Shown piece after piece: positions 1-12,000 of a DNA stretch of 64,000 nucleotides. Each line of letters opens with the position of its first letter. The first letter of the stretch is position 1. The DNA comes from Blastomyces gilchristii SLH14081 (taxonomy: Eukaryota; Ascomycota; Eurotiomycetes; Onygenales; Ajellomycetaceae). The position numbers were made by a program, and so were the translations under genes. The DNA lies in NCBI RefSeq assembly GCF_000003855.2, contig NW_003101674.1, positions 2,169,042 to 2,233,041 of the forward strand, read 5' to 3'. The notes below the pieces were generated by a model. It worked only from the letters and a program-made list of their open reading frames with translations, had not been told where the DNA came from and ran no database searches.

Positions 1-1509
1 TACTTTTAAAATTCAATTTCATTAATATCTGCTCTTCTCAAATTCTCAAATTTCCAGTGATAGATGTATATAGAAATAACAGAACTTGTCAACAATCTTA
101 CTGAGTTATAACAATCTCACAGTTGAAGAAGCTCTGTCAAATATTGTTTCAGTGACTTCACATAATATCTATCAATGAATAAATCTCTTTTTCCTTTCAA
201 TTTTATTTGATATCAGTGTAGAAATCTTGAATGCTACTGTAAATTAAGATTAAATGATATATCTCATATTAAGAGAGTGTGTTTTGTTGAATATAATCAC
301 TGATATTCAGATATGAAGATAAGATCTCATATAATAGTTCTAAAAGTTCAAGAAGTCATTCATTATACTTCTCAGATAGTATAAAGATTATCATACTTGA
401 ATCTGTTATTTATCTCATTTGAATTAATTGCAATGAAAGATGAGATAAAATATATCTTAATTATTCAGATTCTGAATCAACTTGATGTTTATATGAATAT
501 AATATTTGAATTGAATTTCAATCTATCAGTAGAATATGAGAGTAAAGATCAGTATTTTCTTTATCAGATTATAAGAATCAAGACTAAAGCTGTTGAGATA
601 TGATTATATTACAAATCTTCACTAATTCAGACTGAGTTGAAAATTACTGCATATAAATAAAATATTTTGAAAAGCATGTTTTACTCTGATATAAAAGTTA
701 TTTCTCTGTTATATCAACTATTTATTGATGAATTTAATTTATATCAGAATATATACTGAAGCTTGATGAGTTTTTATATGATTTCTGCACTAAGTGCTGT
801 TAAGCACTCAAAGTAAAATAATATTTTTATTGTAATCTTTGATTCTTATAATATTAATTTTTCTGATTCTATTACTGCATTGTCACATGACTTATCTATA
901 TTGAATTATAAGAGAGTTATAATGAATATCAGTGAAGAAAAGATGAGAATTATTATATCTTATATTGTATTTTTTGAAGATATGCTGCAGCAAAATAGTA
1001 ATACAGAGATCAAAGAATCAACTGTAAGAAGATCATACTGAAGATGCTTTATTTATGATAAAAATTGACTGAATCTGAACTACAATCTACACAATAACAG
1101 TCAATTTCATTATTATATATAATAGCTTCAGTCTAAACTGAATGATCTACTGAATTTCACATTATTATTATTATTATTCTTCAATTATAGATGTATGCAG
1201 TCAGAGACTATGACATCTACCTGAGAACTAAAAGTTCTCAGAGTTTTTTCTATATCTATAAAGTTAACTATTATACATTCATCAATTTCAGATATGCAAA
1301 ATCAGAAAATTCCAGCTCAGAATACAAAAACTGTTTACAAATTGCAGTATTTTAACATCTTCTGATACTTTGAAACCATTTAACATGACAAAAGAAAAGA
1401 GAACACAGTCTTAAAGATAGACACATTAAATAGATAGGTAGAAAAGAATAGAAAGAAAAAAGTAAAGTAAAATAATGAGAGACTGTAGTGAAACAAATTA
1501 TTGAAAGAT
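1..1509. other. AT-rich degraded DNA, probable unidentified transposon relic
   Basis: No gene or repeat of a family I recognise. The base composition and the near absence of CpG match the mutated elements downstream, so this is probably another decayed transposon. Two plus-strand stretches look coding once TGA is read as a former TGG: about 385-650 and about 880-1110, the latter reading like RCFIYDKNWLNLNYNLHNN. I could not assign either to a family. A short ATT-type microsatellite lies near 1163-1183. The stretch ends where the 3' end of the minus-strand LINE begins. Confidence 0.5.
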
Positions 1510-2039
1510 AGTATATAGCTGTTTTAACAGACTATATCTGATCAATTTCCTTCTCTTCATATTCAGATATTTCTGAATTCAGTTATTTTCTTATAGCTGC
1601 TTGAGTTTCTGATAGAAAGTCTATTAAGTATTTAATTCCTGTCTCAGTTGAGAATAAGAATCTTATATTTAATTGATTTAAATCATACTTCTCTTTCAAT
1701 CTGACTCTGAGACTATTGTATAATACACAGTGTATTACAATATACTCAGAGTGCTCATTTGCATTGCAGAATGAGCATTCTATTGAATCAAATCTATCAT
1801 CAAATCTTTGTATATAAGATTTGAAATAGTCATATTCTAATTTCAGCTGTATTATAGATGAGAATATTTTCTTTTTACATTTAATTGAACAAGATTTTCA
1901 CTTGAGTTTTGTTTCAAATCTTGAATAATGTATACTCTTCTTTTGTTTCTGTCAGCTTTTATTTCACTTGTCTAAACAAGATTCTTTTATTTTTCTCTTT
2001 ATAAAAGATCAGGAAATAATTTTTTGAATAGATCTGCTT

Positions 2040-2470
2040 AATTCTGAACCTTTTTTTACAGCTGAATCAGTCAATTCATTATCATAAATATTCATATAAG
2101 CAGGAACTCAGTGCAGATAAATTATCAGCTTTGATGTTCTTCTCTTTTGAATTTTTAAAATGAAGTTTAAGATCAGTTCAAGATTCATTTGATCATTATA
2201 AATATAACTATTTCTAAGTCTTTTTAAAGCAGCTTGACTATCAGAGAATATTCATATCTCTTTCAAACTATTTTCTCTTTTATGAGATTTTATTTCAATA
2301 AGTTTGAAAGCTTTCACTATTGTAAATAGTTCAGCATCAAAGACTTCAGATTCACAGTCTAAATTTCAGAAATCTGAGATAAAATTAATATTATCTTCAG
2401 TATAAGCAATGTCTGCATCTAATCTATTCAAATGCTCATTTTTTGAGTCATCTGAATAAATCAGAATAGA
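2040..2470 (-). pseudogene. LINE RNase H domain fragment
   Basis: On the minus strand this reads IYSDDSK (2,441-2,461, the place of the usual YTDGSK), then AELFTIVKAFKLIEI, then IFSDSQAALKRL (about 2,220-2,255), then a stop in place of Trp before VPAYMNIYDNELTD (about 2,065-2,110). That is the normal order of type I RNase H motifs at the C-terminus of fungal LINEs. The Gly-to-Asp change in the first motif and the stop codons are the C-to-T damage seen across the block. Confidence 0.8.
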
Positions 2471-3349
2471 GTTCTTTATATTAATTGTAGAAATTCTCTT
2501 CAAATGCTGTTCATATTTTTTCTCTTTAGATAGTTCACTTATTTATAAGTCTATAAGAGATTCAAGCTTTTCTCTTCAGAGAGATAACTTCTCATGATCA
2601 ACTTTTTCAACATTTAAAAAAGAAAATTGATTTTTAATCAGTGAGCATAGTCTGTAGAGTTGAGAAGGCATTTTCTTTGAAGAATTATTTTCATTTCAAT
2701 CAAGAAATCTATTTCAATTCAGTTCATTTCCAGAGTTAACTGATGAAAATGAGGAAGAGACTCTTTCTCTGATTATATGATTTGAGCTCATCTTTATAAC
2801 TCTCAGAGCATAGTTCATACAGGTCTTTTCAAATCTAATAGCAGAAGAGAGAATTGAAGCTTCAATTTTCATTACTTTAATAGAAGATGATTTGAATGCT
2901 CTCAGAATTCTTCTCAAAGCTCTGTTTTACAGACTTTGAAAGAGTTCAGTGAAATTTCCTTGATTATTTCATCAAACTTGAACTTCATAATCAGCTACTG
3001 AGGTAATACAGGCTATATATAACTGTCTCATAGCCTGGAAGGATAGATCTCTCTCTGTATTTAATAGTCTGATAATGTTATTCAGTAGTCTTTCTGCCTT
3101 GATAGTTCTTTGTTGAATATGATATTTAAAATTCAACTTGAAGTTTAATCATACTTCTAATCATTTGACATTTAAACTGGGTTTAATCTCTCTATTTAAA
3201 AGAGTTAGAGATAGTTCTTTCTCATTGAATCTAGAAAAGAAATGAATTAACTTAGTTTTATTTATATCAAATTGAATTTGATTGATATCTGCTCTGACAA
3301 AGATTTTCTTTGCAGCTTTTTCAATCACTTTCAAATTTTCTTTAATAGT

Positions 3350-4204
3350 TTTTAAGCTGTAGACTAGATCAATATCATCTATAAAACTCAGAGATCACAC
3401 TATTCTCATATTTCCATTTTTGAATAGATATGCAGTGTATATTGCAAATAAAATGAGTGAGATTGAAGATTCTTGCAGCACTTCTATTTTTATCTCAGTC
3501 TTTTCTTATTTCATTCCATCAAAGAAAAGTTGTATGATTCTTTTAGATATAAAACAGTTAACTCATTTTATTAGAGAAAGTGACAGTTTTAACATCTTCA
3601 AAGTCTGAATTAACTTTGACTTTGAAACATGATCAAATGCTTCTTTTATATCAATAAAAACTGCAGTTGAGACCAGATCTTCATGCTTTGTTATTTAAAT
3701 ATCATAAATAACTGAGAGAACAGTATCAATTGCAGAACATTGTTTTCTATCTCTTATTTATTCACTGAATAAAAGAGAGTTATTAATAGAGCTTATAAAA
3801 GAGAGTTGAGTAGCTATTATCTTTTTCAAAATCTTTTCTAGACAGTTTAATAGAGATATTACTCTATATGACTTGAGAATTGAAGTTTTTCTATTAGGTT
3901 TTGCAAGAATCACTTCAGTGGCTTCTCTCCAGCATTCAGAATGATATTCATTTTTCAAGAGATTGAAAAAGAGCTCAAAATATTCATTCTTTAAGTAGGA
4001 ATATGTATTTTGAATAATCAAGTAATTAATTGAATCAGGCCCTGCAGCAGTTATAACAGAACTTGAGAAGATAGCTGACTCTAATTCATCTTGTGTAAGA
4101 TCAGACCATTCCCAGTCATTTTCATTAATGTAGTTGAGAAGTGATATATTCTCTTCCTCTGAATCTGAATCTGAATCTGATGAGTTCTGAAAGAGAATTC
4201 TCAT
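3350..4204 (-). pseudogene. LINE reverse transcriptase fragment
   Basis: The longest open piece, 3,758-4,204 on the minus strand, holds an acidic stretch and then ITAAGPDSI, WREATEVILAKPNRK and YRVISLLNCLEKILKKIIATQL. These correspond to the first reverse-transcriptase blocks of LINEs. Further along the same strand, VLQESSISLILFAIYTAYLF (about 3,415-3,475) matches the conserved QGSPLSPLLF-type block. FIDDIDLV (about 3,364-3,386) is the catalytic box, with both aspartates still present. A TGA just before this box replaces an expected Trp codon. The pieces lie in more than one frame. Confidence 0.85.
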
Positions 4205-4880
4205 AAAAGCTTGATATTTTTTCTTAAAAGAGTTTGCTGTATATGATTCATTCTGAAACTCATATTCTAAGGCTGAAAGTTTTGCTACACTTCTTGTTTT
4301 AGTATAGTTAAAAGCTTTAAAAACTTCCTTCTCTTGTGCTTCTTCAAGAAATTTATTTCAGCAGTCTGTTTTAACTCTTTTAATATCTGAAAAATATTCA
4401 TTTCTGACAGCTTTGAACTCTTCATCAGATATTATATCATTCTTTCAATCTCTTCTAGCAGTAGCTAATTCTTTTCTTTTAGATAAGATATTCTCATTTC
4501 ATTAAGGTTTTGAATACTCAGAAGATTTTCTCTTTGAAATATTATCTCTAACACTTGTTAGAATAATAGATGTAATGAGCTTCACTCTATTCTTAAGCAT
4601 TTCATTTGAGATATCTTGACCAGAATTTCAATATAGCTCACTCTGTCTTTCAGATTTTAACAGTTTTATGCTTTCTTCAACTGCTTTTCAATCAGCTTTT
4701 TCAAAGTTAAACTGATTAGAGAGAAGAGGATTTTCACTCATTTATTTTTCACTCAGTTCAATATTAAATTGAATAATCTCATGACCTGATTCTGATGTCT
4801 CATTTGAATCAATAAATCAGTTTACAAGTCTTTTTTCCATTAGATTTTGTAATATGAAGGTTAGATCTATAATAGATTTC

Positions 4881-5572
4881 TCTTTCATGCCTTTTCTAAA
4901 GAATGTTTGTTGATCAGACTTATTAACACTGAATTTCACATACAGAGAGTAAATATGTCAAGAGTAGAGTATAACAGCACAGATAGTGTCTCTTTTTCAA
5001 ATATATTTAAGTTTGAATTTAATCTTCTTTTTTTTCTTCTGATTTATACTATAGTGAGTTCACTGAAATATCAGAAATTTCACACTTATTACTGATCTTC
5101 TCTGTCTTATTATTATATAATTAACTAGAATACTTCTGAATATTACAGACATTCTCTTTTTCTTATAATTAAAATTATTTACAGTCACTGATCACTTATT
5201 TTAAGAAGTATTAACTTCAGAAGTATATCTGAGTCTCAATTATTATATCTCTTATCTTACAGTATGAGCTTAGAGAGAAATAACTTAGTTCAGTAATTAA
5301 GCAGATTATTTCTATAGCATTTTCAGCAGTAAATCAATCACTCATTGATCTTATTATTCAGATATATACAGCTATTATAAGAAGTAATAGTCTATTAATA
5401 TCTTAATTATCAAGAGAAAATAATTCTGAAGTAACTTATCAAATTATACTAAGAGCTCACTGATAACTATAATTTCTTATTAAAGCAGCAGTCAAAGCAG
5501 CAGTAATATTTAAGTTATTTCAAGCTGATTCAGTTGTTAGTTATCAGCTATTTCCTGCTTTAACTATGAGTA
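4881..5572. other. AT-rich DNA between LINE and copia A, nothing recognised
   Basis: No motif or intact frame was recognised. It is the host sequence into which copia element A inserted. The 5-bp duplication of that insertion, ctatc, occupies 5,573-5,577. Confidence 0.5.
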
Positions 5573-5577
5573 CTATC

Positions 5578-5687
5578 TGTTGACCGCTACGGCTGTTGCG
5601 GTTAGCGATCCCACTAGATCACGTGACTCATTACTATATTATGCTCTTGTAGATAGATCTATCAATACAACCTTCAACTATTCTACA
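5578..5687 (+). repeat. Copia A 5' LTR (110 bp)
   Basis: Begins TGTTGACC and ends CTACA. It is unusually well preserved and still contains several CpG sites and an uninterrupted GATCACGTGAC segment. It aligns base for base with the LTRs of copia B. Its sister LTR at 20,653 has lost most of these sites. Confidence 0.93.
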
Positions 5688-5919
5688 GATTATAGCTTAG
5701 ATGACATGTTTTTCTTTTTAAAACATTGTATTAACATTTTTAACAAGAGTAGTTTATCTTTTTTAAAAAGGCTCTTACTTTTTATTAGAGATATTTCATT
5801 TTTCCTGAATTTATCAGTCAGTAGATTTATATACTTTTAACTTTTAAAAAGTGTGTTCTCTATTGTGAAGAATATCACTTTTTTTTTACATATCTAGAAG
5901 AAGCAGAGTTATCTTGATA

Positions 5920-7374
5920 TAAGTGATATATCTGTTACTTCAGAGTTCAGCTCAAGATTCAGAATCACTCACTCTACTAGATAACTTATTAATAGAATGA
6001 TTACTCATTATAAGAAGGTTTCTGAGTTATAAGATAAAACTGATGTCAGTTTTCATCAGAGTATGAAATTTGATAATGAGATAACAGAGAAGCTTCAGAA
6101 CAAAGAAAAGCAGAGTCAATACTTATCTACAGAATCTGTTCATTTCAACTCAATGAATTCTTCACTGTCTTTTATCTCTGAAATACTGACTTTTAATGAT
6201 GATCTGAATCAACCTATCTATTGCACTGCAGGCAATCTTATAAATCTTATTCAGATAATGCTTCAGAATCAAATAACTGCAGCTGAATTCACACAATATC
6301 TTACTATATCTGTTTCTACACAAAGTGCATAAAGAGATGCTATAAGAGATGAGTTACAGAAATATCAGAAGAAAGTCAAATATGTATTAGATATTAAATC
6401 AGTGATCATATTTAATGACTCTAATTATGAAGTCTGATGTGTTGATATATTAACTAATACAGAAGTTATTAATGAAACTGACATTCTATTAAAGACTTAA
6501 CAAGAATTCTCTTTTACATGTTATATTGATTCTGAGAAGTGAAAGATCTGTTTCAAGTCTCTATATAGATGTATACTATCAAGCCTTGTTGAAAATGTTT
6601 GAATCACTATTGAAACCCTGAAAGCTGACAATGCTGCAGCTCTATGAGACAAGATCAATATTGAATATATAATATCACTGACTGAAGAATGTATTAATAT
6701 CTTCAAAAAGTTAATAAAATTACAAGTTAAGAATGATAATTATCTTACTTTTCAGAGACATTTCTGCTATCTTATTACCTGTTACAGAGAGCTCTGTCAG
6801 AGTACTAAGAATATATATTATAATCTTTTTCTCAACAATCTACAAGATTATTAAAAATCATTTGTCAAGATATATCTGAATGAGTTTTTCTTCACTAATC
6901 AAGAACTCATTGTCAATATTGATATTAATAATTTAATGAAGTAACTGATCAATCATACATTTAAGAAGATTATCACTGAGTGAAAAAAGCAGTCTCAGGC
7001 TTATTCTGTGACTGTGAAAAAGAATTAGAACAAAGATGAGAATAAAAGCATATCTGTATGAAAGTGCACTCACCGCAAAAGACATGAATATACTATTGAC
7101 AGGTGTTTCATCTTACACTCTGATAAAAAGAAAAGAAGATGAATAAGAAGAATGATGATGAAAAGAAAGAGAAGAAGAATGACTTAATAAGTTTTCAATC
7201 AGCAGTAAATACAGTAATTATAAAGATTGAGTTCTATTTCTCTTTCACAGTCTCTGAAAAATCATTCTCTAGATCTTGATATTTGAATACATGTATAAGT
7301 CTGAATATGACAGATGAGCTTTATTCTTTTTCAAATATTAAATCTTTTAATAATAACATCTCTGTCAATTCTGC
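5920..7374 (+). pseudogene. Copia A gag and zinc-knuckle fragment
   Basis: Aligns to the start of the copia B polyprotein; the expected start codon has become ATA. The best open piece is 6,063-6,332. The region continues through the gag core to the zinc knuckle near 7,065-7,110, where the second Cys of the CX2CX4HX4C pattern has become Arg. It is interrupted at 7,388 by SINE1. Protease and integrase remnants continue beyond it at about 7,770-8,602 and 9,125-9,800. Confidence 0.85.
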
Positions 7375-7387
7375 AACTGAGAGAACT

Positions 7388-7756
7388 ATTATTATTATTA
7401 TTCTTTCATTATACTCATATGCAAGCGGAGCTTATGATGAGTCCTTGCGTGATGTTAAATACAGGTCAAGTGTTGATTATATAGAAGGAAATACAGGTGT
7501 TGAGACCATGTCAAGATAACAAGAACATAGGAAAATACAAAGGAGTGACAATTAGATACATATGATAATAACTTCCCAGCCCAGAAACATAGAGCAATTC
7601 ATTGAAGTGATTTGTACACCTCTGTATTTATTAGAAACCTGAGGTGCTTGAGTTCCGGATTTAATGTATCCCCTGCGGGTTTTGAACCCACATGCCTTGG
7701 TTTCCCACGCCAAGGCACTACCGGGTGGCCGCATTAACCATTCAGCCACCGGGGCC
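7388..7756 (-). mobile_element. tRNA-derived SINE, copy 1
   Basis: Read on the minus strand: a tRNA-like head with a box-A-like segment (TGGCTGAATGGTTAATGCG) and a box B (GGTTCAAAACC), a body of about 260 bp with no coding, and a tail of repeated TTA/ATA units. It is flanked by a 13-bp direct repeat differing at one base (7,375-7,387 and 7,757-7,769), and the intact site is present in copia B. It is 369 bp long and one of the best-preserved GC-rich patches in the AT-rich block. See the family discussion in the findings. Confidence 0.9.
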
Positions 7757-8610
7757 AACTGAGAAAACTAAGTTTATTAAGAAGATTGAAACTATTATCT
7801 TGAAGATTGAGAGTAATGATATTAACTTACAGAATGTTCACTATATTTCTAATATTACAGTTAATCTACTCTCATTTATAAAGCTTGAAGATCAGAGATT
7901 TCAATTTACATTATCTTTCACTATTCTCTTATTTTTCATTTGCAGAGCTCTGAATAGCATCATTTTTCATACAGTTCAGATTACTTATAACAATATATAC
8001 AGAGTTACTGAATGAGAGTTCAATGAGAATCTCAATTATTTAAGCAAGGCAGTCAGGTATATTACAATGTCTCATGAGTATAATTTTAACTGAAAAGTTG
8101 TTTTTTCTGTAACTGCTATTACTACTGTTAATAACATTGATTCTGCAGTTATGAATATAGACTCTATAAATACAAAGATATCAAAAACTCTTTTGAATTG
8201 ATATTATAATTTTAATCATATTCATACTGATGCTATAATTGCTATAGTCAAGAATTCTCATACTAAAGTCATAATTAAAGATTCTAAGACTAAGTTGTTT
8301 TGCAAAGAATGTGTTAAGACAGATATAATATGAGATTATTTAAAAACACTGATATCTAGATCTATTCAACTCATTGAGAAGGTTTATATTAATCTTGTAG
8401 ATAGTAAATATACATTGAAAGATCTCTCTAATCACTTCTTAAAGTCTCATCAGAGAATTAAATACTGAATACTTATCATCTGTGATGCAACTCACTACTA
8501 TTGAATATATTTTTTAAAGTTCAAGAATGAGACTGTTAAATACTTTGAGTTATAGCTCAGATTTATAAGTAATCTCAGATATACAGTTTCTGCTTTTCTA
8601 CAGACTGATA

Positions 8611-9116
8611 TAGACTGGCCGCCGGGACCATGAATTTTATATTTGATTTCATTTGGTCTGATCTTATACATTTCATGGCGTGAGTCCCGCTAGGACTGAC
8701 TATCAAAAAAACATGTAAAGTGACTATATATCAGATCTTAAAATGAAATCATGACTTGAAAAAAATGAGAAAGTGGTCTTATTTGATCCCATTTAGTCAC
8801 ATTCTTGGCATAAAGTTACTATTTTTAGCCATTTTAAGGTTTTTTTTAGACTACTTTTAATTTTTTAAAAAGTAACACTTTTTGATAACACTCAAATGAG
8901 ATTTAAAGTCATTTAAAGCAATAAAAATAATTTAAATTGAGAAGTGAAAATCATGATCTCATTTGAAAAATGTGATAAGAGTAGACAGTAAGTCTCACTG
9001 AGACAGTATGAGACTACTATCTAATGTTAAAACCGTGTAATGGCATCAGTCGAATTGATAATGAGACTATCAAAAAATCTGGTTCTGGTCTCAGACACGG
9101 TCACACGGTCAGTCTA
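8611..9116. mobile_element. 506-bp hAT-like MITE, copy 1
   Basis: Starts TAGACTGGCCGC and ends with the inverted counterpart of TAGACTGACCGT. It is flanked by a perfect 8-bp direct repeat gactgata (8,603-8,610 and 9,117-9,124). The empty site is visible in copia B. There is no coding capacity. The length is exactly 506 bp, like copies 3 and 4. An 8-bp duplication with short terminal inverted repeats is the pattern of hAT-superfamily non-autonomous elements; that class assignment is inference. Confidence 0.88.
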
Positions 9117-10483
9117 GACTGATATCAATAATGTTTTCCAATTCACATATATACACAAGTTATGAATTCATATAATATCAAATGAGAATCAATGACATCT
9201 TATTCATCATATCAAGATGAAGTTTCTGAATATAAGATCTGCACTATCATGAAACAGGTTAGAGCTGCTCTTTTAAAAGATAATCTCTCTAAGAAGTTTT
9301 GAACAGACATTCTAGAGATAGTGATTATAATAATTGATAATACTCTCATATCTATAATTCTTTACAACTTGAAATTTTAGCCCTCTACTATAGAAACTTC
9401 TGTGATTTCAAGTTCATATAAGATCTCTTGATGTGCACTTATGAACATCTCACTGAATGTGAGACATTTTCACTGATTGAGTGCAAAGGTCTTTATTCAC
9501 TTGCATGAATCTCAGAGACCTGCAGATAAGCTTTCTTCATATGTCAATTTCTATTGTATTATTGAATTCAGTGACATATTGATCTATTGCCTATGAAATT
9601 TCAAATCTGATAAGATTATTATCAGTAGTAATATGAGGTTTCTAATCACTGTAAAATTAAAACCAGTTATTATATCTGTGATACTTATTAATCATATCAC
9701 TGAACTGAAACCTGGTATTTATCTGATTGATAATAAAGATGCTTCTGACATTAATGATTCAAATTCTACATGATTACAGCCCGTGAAATCACTGACTATA
9801 TATACTCTTAGACTGGCCGCTGAGATTATGATTTTACATTTGATTTCATTTAGTCTGATTCTATACATTTCTTGATATGAATCTCGCTGGGACTAGTCAT
9901 TAAAAAAACATGCAAAGTGACTATATATCAGATCTTAAAATGAAATCATGACTTGAAAAAAATAAGAAAGTGATTCTATTTAATCTCATTTAATCTCATT
10001 CTTAGTATAAAGTTACTATTTTTAGACATTTTAAGATTTTCTTTAGACTATTTTTAATTTTTTAAAAAGTAATGCTTTTTGATAACACTCAAATGAGATT
10101 TAAAGTCATTTAAAGCAATAAAAATAATTTAAATTGAGAAGTGAAAATCATGATCTTATTTAGAAAATATGATAAGAGTAGACAGTAAGTCTCACTGAGA
10201 CAGTATGAGACTACTATTATAATATGACAGAACTGAAGTGATGACTAGTTGATAGCATTATATAGAGATAGTTGTTTGAGAAGTCATATAAGTGAGCTTA
10301 ACTATCTTACTTGAATAGTGAGCTCATAGACTACAGAGTTATCATGAGAATATCACAGATACAGTACTTAGTATACTAAGAAGATTGTATGAGAAATACA
10401 GTAACTCTTGTATATATTTCAGTAGAAGAAAAATGAATCACTGACTTCTTTGATAAGAAGCTAGCATCTAACTATTTTATATA

Positions 10484-10858
10484 GCCTCAGTGGCCGAATG
10501 ATTAATGCGGTCACCCGGTAGTGTCTTGACATGGGAAATCAAGATGCATGGGTTTGAAACCTGCAGAGAATACATTAAATTCAGAACTCAAGCACCTCAG
10601 GTTTCTAATAAATACAGAGATGTATAAATCACTTCATGAATTGCTCTATGTTTCTAAGCTGANNNNNNNNNNNNNNNNNNNNNNNNNNNNNNNNNNNNNN
10701 NNNNNNNNNNNNNNNNNNNNNNNNNNNNNNNNNNNNNNNNNNNNNNNNNNNNNNNNNNNNNNCACTTGACCTGTATTTAACATCACGTAAGACTCATTAT
10801 AAGCTCCGCTTGTATATAAGTATAATGAAAGAATAATAATAATAATAATAATAATAAT
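10484..10858 (+). mobile_element. tRNA-derived SINE, copy 2 (contains the assembly gap)
   Basis: The head matches the other SINE copies (box-A-like TGGCCGAATGATTAATGCG; box B mutated to GGTTTGAAACC). The tail is ATA/AAT repeats. It is flanked by a 14-bp direct repeat aactattttatata (10,470-10,483) and aactattctatata (10,859-10,872). It is inserted in the LTR of gypsy 1. A run of 100 N hides the middle; about 103 bases are expected there from copy 3. Confidence 0.87.
10663..10762. other. Assembly gap, 100 N
   Basis: Exactly 100 undetermined bases inside SINE copy 2. Comparison with SINE copy 3 predicts about 103 missing bases, and the LTR length calculation agrees, so little if anything is hidden. 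Confidence 0.97.
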
Positions 10859-11664
10859 AACTATTCTATATAAATAATGAGTGAATACTCTTCTCTTATT
10901 TTATAAGTGAGAATAGTCAGAGTAATACCTCAGTGATATCTTACTATTAAGAAAGAGTAATCTGCTAATCTTATATAGAAGTAAGATTATTATATTTATT
11001 AATTAAATCTTTCTATAATATATCTGAATAATGTCATAGAGTGCTTGAAAATCAGTTTAAATAGTCTGTGAGATAAATGAAATCATCTGCAGAAAAGTAA
11101 TGAGCTGTGCAGAACTATAGCAGAGTCTTAATATAGTCAGAGATATAACAATACTCTTCTCTTTAAGAGTATAGTCTCAATACTCTCAAGATTACTGAAT
11201 TGGAAATTATCTTTATTGTAAAATAACAGTTATCAACTGATTTAACAGCATATATACTGTATATAATATAAAGAAATAGATGAGTTTTTCTACTAACTAT
11301 ATAGATCTTTCTTTCTCATCTCTGTTCAAATCAAACATGTGATAAGTGAGTTTCTTATATATTAATTTAAAATATGAAAAATGTAGTTAATAAGTGACTT
11401 ATAGATCTTTCATTATATTCTGTTCTATGTATGAAATTCTCTGCAAAAGTGATGTATTTTAAAGACAAAGTTAACAGTAGTGACAGGATTTTTTGAAAAG
11501 ATTTTCTCTCTCTATGACTCATTTTTTCTTCCTCTCTTCTCATCTACAATAGTGAGTGTATGAAGACATTATTCTTAAAAGATAATAAGAGACTTATTCT
11601 GACACTTTCTAGTGATTAAATGTCTTTGTGATGCAGCTGCAGTCTCTGTGACTGTTAAGAAAGC

Positions 11665-12000
11665 TCAGTTGAAGACAGAGACAGTGATGTTGACAGACTG
11701 CAAAAGCACTGCTTTTATTATCACATCTTCTTCTTCTTCTTCTTCTTCTTCTACTTCTCTTGCAGTCATGATGGTAATCACTGTATCTAGCAGTGAGATG
11801 TTATCTCTTCTGTCAGTTAGCTTGTCTACACTCAGTCTGTTCTCTACTCTTCTCATCACTGTTGCAACACTGCTCTCTCTCTCAGTCAATACAGTGATAT
11901 ATAACTCTGTGATCATTCAGAGAGAAGCTCAGAGAGAGCTTGATTCTGAAGACAGTAACTCTGAAAAGCTTAATCTATAGTTTCTCTTCTGTGATATATC
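11665..12000 (-). pseudogene. Acidic C-terminal segment of gypsy 1 polyprotein
   Basis: Minus-strand open frame with a run of eight glutamates (about 11,730-11,757) next to an Arg- and Asp-rich stretch (LTDRRDNIS). The same segment, with a shorter Glu run, is in gypsy 2 at 21,853-22,206. It lies after integrase, near the 3' LTR. The plus-strand reading rich in Ser is its shadow. No domain recognised. Confidence 0.55.

Larger units (their letters stand above)
1510..4880 (-). mobile_element. Degraded LINE (Tad1/I-like non-LTR retrotransposon), 5' truncated
   Basis: Read on the minus strand the pieces come in the order expected for a fungal LINE with an RNase H domain. First is the end of an endonuclease domain (about 4,760-4,870, reading IIDLTF followed by SGHEIIQF, the place of the usual SDH motif). 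Then comes reverse transcriptase (about 3,350-4,204), then RNase H (about 2,040-2,470). Many frames are broken by TGG-to-TGA changes. The N-terminal endonuclease part and any ORF1 are missing, so the element is 5' truncated or its 5' part lies in the unrecognised sequence above 4,880. I did not find target duplications, so both ends are approximate. It cannot encode an active protein. Confidence 0.8.
10218..11150 (-). repeat. Gypsy 1 3' LTR (in element orientation), split by SINE2
   Basis: On the plus strand it begins TATAATATGACAGAAC (TGTAACATGACAGAAC in gypsy 2) and ends at ATATAACA. The length of 933 bp minus SINE2 (375) and its 14-bp duplication is 544 bp, identical to the partner LTR at 17,739-18,282. 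A purine-rich tract lies just inside it on the minus strand, which supports the orientation. Confidence 0.88.

Noticed and set aside
7552..7758. Protein-like frames in the SINE heads (also 36,607-36,789 and 10,548-10,769)
   Set aside because: They are the tRNA-like head and body of the SINE read as protein; the frames end at different places in different copies.
10218..11150. A plus-strand gypsy orientation for elements 1 and 2
   Set aside because: Zinc knuckle, YLDD-like box and integrase all read on the minus strand, and the purine-rich tract lies next to the left LTR.
11612..11980. Plus-strand Ser-rich 122-codon frame
   Set aside because: It is the complement of the Glu-rich end of the minus-strand gypsy 1 polyprotein; its twin in gypsy 2 (21,896-22,126) behaves the same way.
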